Assembly: GCF_947495285.1 (NCBI RefSeq)
Contig: NZ_CANLXZ010000003.1
Span: 62,001-126,000, forward strand
DNA from: an uncultured Nonlabens sp.
Lineage (GTDB): Bacteria > Bacteroidota > Bacteroidia > Flavobacteriales > Flavobacteriaceae
Direction of reading: 5' to 3'
DNA length: 64,000 nt
The notes beneath the pieces were generated by a model. It made no database searches. It worked only from the letters and a program-made list of their open reading frames with translations, and had not been told where the DNA came from. The translations under genes and the position numbers were made by a program. Below are positions 52,763 to 61,557 of this stretch, piece by piece (the stretch's first letter is position 1; every line of letters starts with the position of its first letter).

Positions 52763-54304
52763 CTAGAAAGGCATGTCGTCGTTAGGGATGTCAAATGCAT
52801 CTCCTGGACTTGCAGCCTTAGGAGAGTCAAATGCGTCTGGTTTAAAGGTGTCGTCATTTGCAGCATTCATCTTAGAACCGAATTCTTCTGGAGCTCCAAA
52901 AAACTGATCGAGATTATCAAACTTACCGAACTGACCTAAGAACTTTAATCGTATAGAGTCTGTGGCACCGTTACGGTGTTTTGCAACTATAAATTCACCT
53001 TGATCCTTAGTCGGGCTGCGGTCGTCATCGTCCCACTCTTCTAGACCATAATATTCTGGTCTATAGATAAAGGATACAATATCTGCATCTTGCTCGATCG
53101 CACCAGATTCACGCAGGTCAGATAGTAATGGACGTTTAGACCCACCACGAGATTCTACCGCACGAGACAGTTGCGAGAGCGCTATTACTGGTACAGAAAG
53201 CTCTTTGGCTAGTGCTTTAAGGTTACGCGAGATAGTTGATATCTCTTGTTCACGGTTACCACCTTTGGCACCTGTTTGTGCAGTCATTAACTGCAGGTAA
53301 TCAATCATGATTAACTTGATACCATATTGAGAGGCCAGTCTTCTACATTTTGCGCGCAGGTCAAAGATAGAAAGTGATGGTGTGTCATCGATAAAGATAG
53401 GAGCACGTTCTAGATCTTTTACCTTTACGTTTAATTGTTCCCACTCATGTGCTTCTAACTTTCCTGTTCTAAGTTTTTCAGAACTTAATCCAGTTTCTGA
53501 AGATATTAAACGTGTAATTAATTGTACCGAACTCATCTCCAGAGAGAAAAATGCTACTGGTATATTGCTACCTACCGCAACATTACGTGCCATACTTAAT
53601 GTAAAAGCTGTTTTACCCATACCTGGACGTGCAGCGATAATAATTAAATCGGACGGCTGCCATCCACTCGTTAATCGATCTAGGTCTGTAAAACCGGTAG
53701 GTATACCAGATAGACCATCACGATTTGCTATTTCTTCAATACGTTCTTTAGCCTGACGTACTAGGTCCATGGCAGTTTCTGTACTTTTTCTTATGTTACC
53801 TTGGGTTACCTCGTATAGTTTTGATTCTGCTTTATCAAGTAAATCAAATACGTCTGTAGACTCTTCATAAGACTCGTTAATAATCTCTGTAGATATTTTA
53901 ATAAGACTGCGTTGAATGAATTTTTGAAGAATAATTCTTGCGTGAAATTCAATGTGCGCTGTAGAACTTACTAATTGAGATAACTGTACTAGATAATGAT
54001 CACCACCAGCAGCTTCTAGTTTTTCAATTTTACGCAATTGAGCACTAACCGTTAATAGGTCGACTGGTTTCCCTTCTTTAAAGAGTAAATCAATGGCTTC
54101 AAAGATAAATTGATGGCTTTTTTGATAAAAGACATCAGGAGATAGTAGGTCTATCACCTCATCTACTCCTTTACCATCAATCATTAACGCTCCTATCACC
54201 ACCTTCTCTAAATCAACTGCCTGAGGTGGTATTTTACCTTTCTCTAGGGTGACAACAGAGGTGTTTCCTGATACATTATTAGCGCGTGCTTGATTTTTTT
54301 CCAT
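52763..54304 (-). CDS. dnaB: replicative DNA helicase
   Basis: 513 residues from ATG 54304; a TTG three codons upstream is in frame but less likely. The N-terminal DnaB domain (PPQAVDLEKVVIGALMIDG) is followed by the RecA-like ATPase with Walker A ARPGMGKTAF (about residue 232), Walker B IKLIMIDYLQLM (about 330) and SLEMS. It unwinds DNA at the fork as a hexamer. The tail is rich in Asp, Pro and Gly. No intein is present. It is a single-gene unit in this window. Confidence 0.97.
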   Translation of the reverse strand: MEKNQARANNVSGNTSVVTLEKGKIPPQAVDLEKVVIGALMIDGKGVDEVIDLLSPDVFYQKSHQFIFEAIDLLFKEGKPVDLLTVSAQLRKIEKLEAAGGDHYLVQLSQLVSSTAHIEFHARIILQKFIQRSLIKISTEIINESYEESTDVFDLLDKAESKLYEVTQGNIRKSTETAMDLVRQAKERIEEIANRDGLSGIPTGFTDLDRLTSGWQPSDLIIIAARPGMGKTAFTLSMARNVAVGSNIPVAFFSLEMSSVQLITRLISSETGLSSEKLRTGKLEAHEWEQLNVKVKDLERAPIFIDDTPSLSIFDLRAKCRRLASQYGIKLIMIDYLQLMTAQTGAKGGNREQEISTISRNLKALAKELSVPVIALSQLSRAVESRGGSKRPLLSDLRESGAIEQDADIVSFIYRPEYYGLEEWDDDDRSPTKDQGEFIVAKHRNGATDSIRLKFLGQFGKFDNLDQFFGAPEEFGSKMNAANDDTFKPDAFDSPKAASPGDAFDIPNDDMPF

Positions 54305-54520
54305 AGAACTCAAAAGTAGGTTTTAAATAAGGTTTATTAGAATAGGATGTGATAAGGTAATCAACAATTGCACCATAAAAAAAAGTTTATAACATGTTGA
54401 CAACCAATGTTTTTTTTAAAAAAGCTAGTAAACTTCACTACTTATCAAAAATAAGTATGTCATTAAAATACGCTTGTTAAGTTGATAAATATTTTCCTTT
54501 TAAAATTAAAAACAAGCGGT

Positions 54521-54560
54521 TAAAAAAGCTACAAAATTATAAGTATAACTTTGTAGCTTT
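54521..54560 (-). terminator. terminator of accA
   Basis: AAAGCTACAAA (54525-54535) pairs with TTTGTAGCTTT (54550-54560) over 11 bp; on the minus strand a run of six T follows. It lies 32 bp after the accA stop. Confidence 0.8.
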
Positions 54561-54591
54561 ATAATGTAATAGGGTATTATAACAGGAAGTC

Positions 54592-55545
54592 TTATCCTTT
54601 ATAAACACCCATGTTAGCATATTTATCCATACGACTATCTACTAGTTCTTTTGGATCTAGGTCTTTAAGGTCGTCGTACTGTCTTAGAATACAGTCTGCA
54701 ACAGATTTAAATATCGTATCTCTGTCTTTATGCGCGCCTCCTTGCGGCTCGCGTAAGATCTCATCTACTAACTTCAGTTTTTTCATGTCAGTTGATGTAA
54801 GTTTAAGAGCATCGGCCGCTTTTTCTTTATATTCCCAGCTTCTCCATAAAATAGAAGAACAAGATTCTGGAGAGATTACCGAGTACCATGTGTTTTCTAA
54901 CATAACTACTTTATCACCTACACCTATACCTAGGGCTCCACCACTTGCACCTTCACCTATAATCATAACGATAATAGGCACTTTAAGACGTGTCATCTCT
55001 AGAATGTTTCTTGCAATAGCCTCACCTTGACCGCGTTCTTCAGCTTCTAGACCTGGATAAGCTCCTGGAGTGTCAACTAATGCTACGACAGGCACACCAA
55101 ATTTTTCGGCACTTTTCATTAATCTTAGTGCTTTGCGGTAACCTTCTGGATTTGCCATACCGAAATTGCGGTACTGACGTGTCTTTGTGTTAAAACCTTT
55201 TTGCTGACCTATAAACATGAAACTTTGCTCTCCTATTTTACCTAGACCACCTATCATCGCTTTGTCATCTTTAACATTGCGATCACCGTGTAGTTCTAAC
55301 CAGGTGTCACCACATATAGCTTTTATATAATCTAAGGTATATGGACGGCTAGGATGACGTGACATTTGCACACGCTGCCATGCCGTAAGGTTAGCATATA
55401 TATCTTTGCGAGTTGCTTTAAGCTTTTTCTCTATTTGTTTAATGGTTGCACTAACATCTACATCACTTTCCTGGCCTATTGCTAGTGTTTGCTGAAGCTT
55501 TTCTTCCAGCTCTTTAATTGGTAATTCAAATTCTAAATACTCCAT
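54592..55545 (-). CDS. accA: acetyl-CoA carboxylase carboxyltransferase alpha subunit
   Basis: 317 residues, the normal length for AccA. Visible are [19 protein letters not shown], the glycine-rich oxyanion site [15 protein letters not shown], and [16 protein letters not shown]. With AccD it transfers carboxyl from biotin to acetyl-CoA in fatty acid synthesis. The accD gene is not adjacent. A terminator lies just past the stop. Confidence 0.97.
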   Translation of the reverse strand: MEYLEFELPIKELEEKLQQTLAIGQESDVDVSATIKQIEKKLKATRKDIYANLTAWQRVQMSRHPSRPYTLDYIKAICGDTWLELHGDRNVKDDKAMIGGLGKIGEQSFMFIGQQKGFNTKTRQYRNFGMANPEGYRKALRLMKSAEKFGVPVVALVDTPGAYPGLEAEERGQGEAIARNILEMTRLKVPIIVMIIGEGASGGALGIGVGDKVVMLENTWYSVISPESCSSILWRSWEYKEKAADALKLTSTDMKKLKLVDEILREPQGGAHKDRDTIFKSVADCILRQYDDLKDLDPKELVDSRMDKYANMGVYKG

Positions 55546-55817
55546 ATTAAGGAATTCATATTTTGGGTCAACAAATATAGTGATATGAGTTGAAGTATAC
55601 GTCTAATTGATTTTGAAACTGCATGGAATTATAAAATACTCATGACCTACCTATATCAAATTAAAATACTATAAAACTGATTTAAAAACATTTGAATTAT
55701 AAAACCACAGTTTTTTGAAACTTTATAAAATAGGAACAAGTTTTTCACTTTAAACAGAATGACTCCACTTGAAAACAATTATACACTTTAAAGACGTCTT
55801 AGGTAAGGAAGATCTAT

Positions 55818-56717
55818 CTATCTCTTAGCTAGTCGCGTTTTCAATATCCCATTGCTAATTATTACCGTTAAAATAACTAAGGCACCTATATAGAATTGTG
55901 GCGTCATTTCTTCAGTATCTCCTAGTATAAGATAAGCTAGAAAAATTCCATAAACCGGTTCTAAATTTGTGGTTAACATAACGGTATAAGCACTCAAAAC
56001 CTTCATCACCTTTACACTTGCTATAAAAGCATAAGCCGTACAAACTGAAGCTAGAATACCTAACCACAGCCAGTCCATTTGGGTAAGCGCTGTAGGCAGT
56101 ACAAAATCTACTGGCAGGAATATAAAAAAGGTAGAAAGCAATACCACACCGCTAGACAATTCATAAAATGATATCAACGACGGTGGATGATCCTTTGCCC
56201 ATTTTACATTTATAATAGAAAATACAGCACTCAAAAAAGCACTTATTAATCCTAAAGTCATACCTGTGACATACTGAGTCTCTATCTGGAAAATATAATA
56301 CAGCGCACCTATGATTAATGCTCCAAAAATAAGCTCGTACCACACAAATTTCTTAGAAGTAAAAATAGGTTCTAGTAAAGCAGTAAAAAAAGCTCCCATA
56401 CTCAACATAGCCAGTGTTACAGAAACATTAGATTCTTTTATAGCACCAAAGAAAGTCACCCAATGTAAGGCTATCACTATACCTGCCAGTAAAAATCCTA
56501 AAATACGTTTGCGCGGTAAAGCTCCTTTACCCACTAACTGCAATGGAATTTTTTTCCATTTCATAAAGATAAATATGAGAATTACCGCAATACTCATGCG
56601 CCACCATACTAGCGGTATAGATTCTATACTTATTAACGCACCTAGAACTGCAGTAAAACCCCAAATAAATACTATAAGATGTAAGTGTAGGTAATTGAGT
56701 AATTTATCGTCTCGCAT
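55818..56717 (-). CDS. EamA/DMT-family transporter
   Basis: 299 residues with ten predicted membrane helices, in two repeats as in the drug/metabolite transporter superfamily (LIVFIWGFTAVLGALIS, GALYYIFQ, TTNLEPVYGIFLAYLILGD). Its substrate is unknown; relatives export amino acids or other small metabolites. Its start overlaps the LptF/G gene by 14 bp, so it is the last of a three-gene run beginning at tgt. Confidence 0.88.
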   Translation of the reverse strand: MRDDKLLNYLHLHLIVFIWGFTAVLGALISIESIPLVWWRMSIAVILIFIFMKWKKIPLQLVGKGALPRKRILGFLLAGIVIALHWVTFFGAIKESNVSVTLAMLSMGAFFTALLEPIFTSKKFVWYELIFGALIIGALYYIFQIETQYVTGMTLGLISAFLSAVFSIINVKWAKDHPPSLISFYELSSGVVLLSTFFIFLPVDFVLPTALTQMDWLWLGILASVCTAYAFIASVKVMKVLSAYTVMLTTNLEPVYGIFLAYLILGDTEEMTPQFYIGALVILTVIISNGILKTRLAKR

Positions 56718-57774
56718 TTCTTATCAGGAAAAGTGCCACAATGGCAAAGAATATATTAGGAAACCATACAGCAATCCATGGATCAAAGGTACTTTTCTCA
56801 GCGATCGTACCGAATACTTTATCGAGAAAAACATAAGTCATTGCGATGACTATACCTATAGCAAGATTAATTCCCATACCACCACGCTTTTTTACAGATG
56901 ACACTGCGACTGCTATTATGGTAAAAATAAAAGCACTTACTGGTATAGAGGTACGCTTGTACTTCTCTACATAGTAAATATTCATATTTGCATTACCGCG
57001 CTTTTCTTCTAACTCTATAAATTCATTAAGCTTAGAATAGTGATAGGTTTCTGCGATATATTCTGACGGTGTAAGCTCTGCTATATCAAAATCAAAGAGC
57101 GTGTCTTTTTTCTGCTCCCGTTCTATCTTCTCGCCATTTTCAAGAATGATTCTTTTCTTATAACCACTTAAGGTATAAATACTATCCTTAAACTTTATAC
57201 GGTTAGCATAGATCTTGTACTTCAACTCATTTTCTTCAAAATGTTCTAGTGTAAAATCAAAACCTGTCTGACTAGAAGACTGGTAATTACTGACATAAAT
57301 GTAATCGTTGTCATTTATTTGCCTAAAAACATTGGTCGTTTTTTTATCACCTCCACGTTTAAAATACTTGTATTGAAACTCATTAAACCCTGCGGCAGAG
57401 TCTGGTACAAATACAGCACTGAAAATCAACGCACCTAGACAGACTATACTCGCCCCTATTATATAAGGACGTAAAAATCTATTAAAAGAAACACCAGAAC
57501 TTAAAAAAGCAATTATCTCTGTGTTCATAGCCAGTTTTGATGTAAAAAACATGGTAGAGATAAAAAGGAATAATGGAAATAAGAAATTAGAAAAATACAC
57601 TGTAAAATCTAACAGGTACGCAAAGACCTCACCAGCAGGAACATCCTTACTTATGATTTTCCCCACCTTTTCTGCAATGTGCACTGTTACCATGATAGGT
57701 AAAAACAGTACAAGTAACAGCAGGAATGCACCTAGGTACCTTTTTAATATGTATTTATCTAATATACTTAACAC
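56704..57774 (-). CDS. LptF/LptG-family permease (YjgP/YjgQ)
   Basis: 356 residues. Three membrane helices lie in the first 110 residues, a periplasmic beta-jellyroll domain fills about 120-265, and three more helices end the protein. With the LptB ATPase, proteins of this family extract lipopolysaccharide from the inner membrane and pass it to the Lpt bridge. Only one of the two partners is here. The gene starts at the base where tgt ends, overlapping by one base, so it is translated with tgt. Confidence 0.9.
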   Translation of the reverse strand: MLSILDKYILKRYLGAFLLLLVLFLPIMVTVHIAEKVGKIISKDVPAGEVFAYLLDFTVYFSNFLFPLFLFISTMFFTSKLAMNTEIIAFLSSGVSFNRFLRPYIIGASIVCLGALIFSAVFVPDSAAGFNEFQYKYFKRGGDKKTTNVFRQINDNDYIYVSNYQSSSQTGFDFTLEHFEENELKYKIYANRIKFKDSIYTLSGYKKRIILENGEKIEREQKKDTLFDFDIAELTPSEYIAETYHYSKLNEFIELEEKRGNANMNIYYVEKYKRTSIPVSAFIFTIIAVAVSSVKKRGGMGINLAIGIVIAMTYVFLDKVFGTIAEKSTFDPWIAVWFPNIFFAIVALFLIRNARR

Positions 57775-58904
57775 TAGAGTCTGTTATCTAATTGCTTTAC
57801 CATTTTATCCTTCCATGTAGAGAAATCCCCAGCAAGAATATGCTTGCGCGCCTCTCTCATTAACCATAAATAGAAAGAAAGATTGTGTATCGTACAAATT
57901 TGTCTACCTAGCATTTCATTAACCGTAAATAGATGACGCACATAAGCCTTAGTATAAGCTGTATCTACCCATGCGTAATTTGCAGGATCTAGTGGAGAAA
58001 AATCTTCTTCCCACTTCTTGTTTTTCATATTCATAGTACCGTGAGCCGTAAAGATCATACCATTACGACCATTACGAGTAGGCATTACACAATCGAACAT
58101 ATCTACACCTAACGCGACATTTTCTAATAAGTTAATAGGCGTACCTACACCCATAAGGTAACGTGGCTTTTCTTTAGGTAAAATAGCTGTAACCACCTCA
58201 GTCATGGCATACATCTCTTCAGCAGGTTCTCCTACAGAGAGTCCACCTATGGCATTACCGAATTGTTCTGTTGCAGCAATAGCCTCTGCACTTTGCTTTC
58301 TTAAATCTATATAGGTACTACCTTGTACGATAGGGAAAAGTGTTTGCTTGTATCCATAAAGATCTGGCGTCTCGTTAAAACGAGTAATACATCTCTTCAA
58401 CCACCTATGAGTCATATGCATACTACGTCGTGCATAATTATAATCACATGGATAAGGCGTACACTCATCAAAAGCCATAATAATATCTCCACCTATACTG
58501 CGCTGTATATCCATCGCACGCTCTGGAGTAAAAGTATGGTAAGAACCATCGATGTGAGATTTAAACTTCACACCTTCTTCTTTTATCTTTCTATTAGAAC
58601 TCAAAGAATACACCTGGTAACCACCAGAATCTGTTAGAATAGGTCTGTCCCAATTCATAAACTTGTGCAGGCCGCCAGCCTTTTCTAGAATATCAGTTCC
58701 CGGGCGCAAATACAAGTGATATGTATTACCCAAAATAATATCTGGATTAACCTCTTGTTCTAACTCACGCTGGTGAACTCCTTTAACTGTACCTATTGTA
58801 CCTACCGGCATAAATATAGGTGTCTCAATTTTGCCATGGTCGGTGTGGATAACTCCAGCTCTTGCCTGACTCTTTGGATCGTTTTGTAATAAATCAAATT
58901 TCAT
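57774..58904 (-). CDS. tgt: tRNA-guanine transglycosylase, zinc cysteines not conserved
   Basis: 376 residues from ATG 58904. An in-frame TTG 9 bases upstream lies within the promoter -7 box and is rejected. The active-site part is normal (DSGGYQVYSLS, and Asp in DCVMPTRNGRNG). Bacterial Tgt normally has CxCxxC before the AYxRHL motif to hold zinc; here the stretch is PLDPANYAWVDTAYTKAYVRHLF, with none of those Cys, though the later IHN His remains. The enzyme swaps guanine for preQ1 in tRNAs for Asp, Asn, His and Tyr. The missing ligands may be a lineage trait rather than loss of function. Confidence 0.9.
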   Translation of the reverse strand: MKFDLLQNDPKSQARAGVIHTDHGKIETPIFMPVGTIGTVKGVHQRELEQEVNPDIILGNTYHLYLRPGTDILEKAGGLHKFMNWDRPILTDSGGYQVYSLSSNRKIKEEGVKFKSHIDGSYHTFTPERAMDIQRSIGGDIIMAFDECTPYPCDYNYARRSMHMTHRWLKRCITRFNETPDLYGYKQTLFPIVQGSTYIDLRKQSAEAIAATEQFGNAIGGLSVGEPAEEMYAMTEVVTAILPKEKPRYLMGVGTPINLLENVALGVDMFDCVMPTRNGRNGMIFTAHGTMNMKNKKWEEDFSPLDPANYAWVDTAYTKAYVRHLFTVNEMLGRQICTIHNLSFYLWLMREARKHILAGDFSTWKDKMVKQLDNRL

Positions 58905-58910
58905 GAACGG

Positions 58911-58918
58911 CAAAGATA
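58911..58918 (-). promoter_or_regulatory. tgt promoter -7 element
   Basis: TATCTTTG on the minus strand ends 6 bp before the tgt ATG, so transcription should begin 2-4 bases from the start codon and the mRNA would be almost leaderless. Confidence 0.65.
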
Positions 58919-58971
58919 CTATTTGTTAGTTATGAGTTAAGAATTAAGCGTTAAGAGTTTTTGATATGTTT

Positions 58972-58987
58972 CGCTTTCGCGAAAGCG
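58972..58987. repeat. dispersed palindrome, copy 12 (intergenic)
   Basis: CGCTTTCGCGAAAGCG between the divergent tgt and transketolase genes. Confidence 0.9.
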
Positions 58988-59121
58988 AGAACAAAACCCA
59001 ACCTACTACTTATCTTATATAATAGTGTACTTTTTACATATTTAAGTTCTATTGTTCACAAAACCCAGCATATCGTTAATAACTGACCTAAGTAATAAAC
59101 CATCTTATAAGTCAATAGTCT

Positions 59122-59129
59122 TATTTTTG
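59122..59129 (+). promoter_or_regulatory. -7 element of the transketolase genes
   Basis: TATTTTTG fits TAnnTTTG, 23 bp before the ATG at 59153. Confidence 0.55.
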
Positions 59130-59152
59130 GAGGATCATTTAAAAACTCTAAA

Positions 59153-59998
59153 ATGGCTGATACACAGCACTTAAAAGATTTAGTAACGCAAGTACGTCGC
59201 GATATCGTTAGACAAGTACACGCCGTAAGTAGTGGACACCCAGGTGGATCGCTAGGTTGCACAGAATTTCTAGTAACTCTATACAACGAGGTTATGGATC
59301 ACGACCCATCTTTTAATATGGATGGTGTTAATGAAGACTTATTCTTCTTATCAAATGGTCATATATCTCCAGTTTTCTATAGTGTATTAGCTCGATCGGG
59401 ATATTTTCCTGTAGAAGAGTTAGGTACTTTTAGAAAATTAAACTCCAGATTACAGGGCCACCCTACTACACATGAAGATTTACCTGGTGTACGTATAGCA
59501 AGCGGTTCTTTAGGTCAAGGAATGAGTGTTGCTATAGGTGCTGCTGCTGTAAAGAAATTAAACGGTGACACAAAAACGGTTTTTACTTTACATGGTGATG
59601 GTGAGTTGCAAGAAGGTCAGATCTGGGAAGCTGCTATGTACGCTGCAGCAAACGATGTAGATAATCTCATCTCTACTATCGATGTAAACGGCCAGCAAAT
59701 AGACGGTAGTACAGACCAAGTTCTTGCTCTAGGTGATCTAAGAGGTAAATTTGAAGCCTTTGGGTGGAGAGTAGTTACCGTTACAAAAGGTAACGACGTA
59801 GACGCTGTTCTTGCAGGTATTAAAGAAGCTCTTACCCTAACAGGTAAAAAACAACCTGTATGTATTTTATTACACACTGAAATGGGTAATGGAATAGACT
59901 TTATGATGGGGTCTCATGCATGGCATGGAATCGCTCCTAATGACGAGCAACTTGCTGAGGCATTAAGACAGAATCCAGAAACCTTAGGCGACTATTAA
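59153..59998 (+). CDS. transketolase, N-terminal subunit
   Basis: 281 residues, the thiamine-diphosphate-binding half of a split transketolase. It shows HPGGSLGCTEFLVTLY, LSNGHISPVFYS, and the metal-binding GDGELQEGQIWEA (about residue 145). It joins the C-terminal subunit, whose gene starts 34 bp downstream, to move two-carbon units in the pentose phosphate pathway. Many Bacteroidota have this split form. It has its own promoter. Confidence 0.93.
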   Translation: MADTQHLKDLVTQVRRDIVRQVHAVSSGHPGGSLGCTEFLVTLYNEVMDHDPSFNMDGVNEDLFFLSNGHISPVFYSVLARSGYFPVEELGTFRKLNSRLQGHPTTHEDLPGVRIASGSLGQGMSVAIGAAAVKKLNGDTKTVFTLHGDGELQEGQIWEAAMYAAANDVDNLISTIDVNGQQIDGSTDQVLALGDLRGKFEAFGWRVVTVTKGNDVDAVLAGIKEALTLTGKKQPVCILLHTEMGNGIDFMMGSHAWHGIAPNDEQLAEALRQNPETLGDY

Positions 59999-60032
59999 TT
60001 TAAAAGAGCAATCTGCCCAGCAGATTTTAGAT

Positions 60033-60986
60033 ATGAAAATTTACAAAAACACAGGAAGTAAAGACACAAGATCCGGATTTGGAGATGGACTTACTGAACT
60101 AGGACAAAAAAACGAAAACGTAGTAGCACTTTGTGCAGATCTTACTGGGTCGCTTAAAATGAATGCGTTTGCAAATAATAATCCAGAGCGTTTTTTCCAA
60201 GTAGGTATTGCCGAAGCTAACATGATGGGTATGGCTGCCGGTATGACCATAGGTGGTAAAATACCTTTTACTGGTACGTTTGCAAACTTTTCTACTGGTC
60301 GTGTATATGACCAGATCAGACAAAGTATCGCATACTCTGACAAGAATGTAAAAATATGTGCTTCTCACTCTGGATTAACTCTAGGTGAAGATGGTGCTAC
60401 ACACCAGATTCTTGAAGATATAGGATTAATGAAAATGCTACCAGGCATGACAGTAATCAATACTTGTGATTATAATCAAACTAAAGCAGCTACTCTAGCT
60501 ATAGCTGACCATCATGGACCTGTATATTTAAGATTCGGTCGTCCTAAGGTGGCTAACTTTACTCCAGAAAATGGAGAGTTTAAAATAGGAAAAGCTGTCT
60601 TATTACAAGAAGGAACTGATGTAACAATTATTGCTACTGGACATTTAGTTTGGGAAGCACTAGAAGCTGCAAAAACCCTTAATGAAAAAGGAATAAGTGC
60701 AGAGGTGATTAATATTCACACGATAAAACCTCTGGACGAAGAGGCTATAATCAAATCTGTTAAGAAAACAGGTTGTGTAGTAACTGCTGAAGAACACAAT
60801 TTCTTAGGCGGTCTAGGAGAAAGTGTTGCAAGAACTTTATCTCTTAACCATCCTACTCCACAAGAATTTGTAGCTACTAACGACACTTTTGGTGAAAGTG
60901 GAACACCAGCACAATTACTAGAGAAATATGGCTTAAATGCTGAAAATATCGCTCTTAAAGCTGAAGCGGTAATTAAAAGGAAGTAA
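60033..60986 (+). CDS. transketolase, C-terminal subunit
   Basis: 317 residues. The pyrimidine-binding and C-terminal domains are present (DLTGSLKMN, GIAEANMMGMAAGM, SHSGLTLGEDGATHQ, and the C-terminal ThDP partner segment AEEHNFLGGLGES). It follows the N-terminal gene at a 34-bp gap and forms the active enzyme with it. A terminator lies 25 bp after its stop. Confidence 0.93.
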   Translation: MKIYKNTGSKDTRSGFGDGLTELGQKNENVVALCADLTGSLKMNAFANNNPERFFQVGIAEANMMGMAAGMTIGGKIPFTGTFANFSTGRVYDQIRQSIAYSDKNVKICASHSGLTLGEDGATHQILEDIGLMKMLPGMTVINTCDYNQTKAATLAIADHHGPVYLRFGRPKVANFTPENGEFKIGKAVLLQEGTDVTIIATGHLVWEALEAAKTLNEKGISAEVINIHTIKPLDEEAIIKSVKKTGCVVTAEEHNFLGGLGESVARTLSLNHPTPQEFVATNDTFGESGTPAQLLEKYGLNAENIALKAEAVIKRK

Positions 60987-61010
60987 TTTACTTACACTCA
61001 TAAATCAATA

Positions 61011-61047
61011 GAAGCCGTCTCATATAACATAATGAGGCGGTTTTTTG
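61011..61047 (+). terminator. terminator after the transketolase genes
   Basis: GCCGTCTCAT / ATGAGGCGGT arms with two wobble pairs, an 8-base loop and a T run. Confidence 0.75.
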
Positions 61048-61110
61048 TTTTAGTAATTTATTTGGTAGAATTAGTTGATTCTAGATAAAAATGAAGAAGA
61101 TTAAAGTTTC

Positions 61111-61338
61111 TTATGCGACCTTCTTCTCAAGATTATTTGCTAAAGCGTGTAATCCGAACTCTAATTCAGCTTTTTTGATGCCTTTATAAGTAAATCTTTT
61201 AAAGTTATGGCTAGATTTAATATGAGCAAAAACAGGTTCTACACCAGCGGTGCGCTGTATTCTTTTTTGCTCTCCTAACTCGCTATTAAGTCGTTGCCTA
61301 GCTATTTCTTTATGGCGCTCTAATCTGTGATTGCGCTG
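61111..61338 (-). pseudogene. transposase C-terminal remnant (IS1182-like)
   Basis: 75 codons before a stop at the 5' side. The peptide RNHRLERHKEIARQRL then VEPVFAHIKSSHNFKRFTYKG and LEFGLHALANNL is typical of the last part of DDE transposases of IS1182/IS5-related elements. The upstream two thirds of the gene are missing, and I cannot find matching terminal inverted repeats. This is the only mobile-element trace I see in the window. Confidence 0.8.
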
Positions 61339-61493
61339 TTATAATTCTACAGCGAACAGATTTGTGGAATAGGCTTCTTAACGGAAGGAAAAAGCCAGTT
61401 TTACTGCTATTTAAAGTCATTAAAATTAGTATCCATACATCTGACTATTAGATATGAGGACACAAATAAACATGAATTTATCAATGTATAAAA

Positions 61494-61530
61494 CAAAAAA
61501 AACTGCCTCAAATTAATGAGACAGTCTCTT
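61494..61530 (-). terminator. terminator of the FKBP lipoprotein gene
   Basis: ACTGCCTCA / TGAGACAGT-type hairpin followed by a T run on the minus strand, 28 bp after the stop. Confidence 0.7.
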
Positions 61531-61557
61531 TTTTTAATCTTTTATAACATCTTCTCT

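Larger units (their letters stand above)
60987..61557. other. gap with terminators and a transposase remnant
   Basis: 571 bp with the transketolase terminator (61011-61047), a transposase fragment (61111-61338) and the FKBP-gene terminator (61494-61530). Bases 61342-61493 hold no gene that I can support. Confidence 0.6.

Noticed and set aside
59129-59133. GGAGG as a Shine-Dalgarno site for transketolase
   Set aside because: It lies about 20 bases before the ATG, too far, and overlaps the end of the -7 box.
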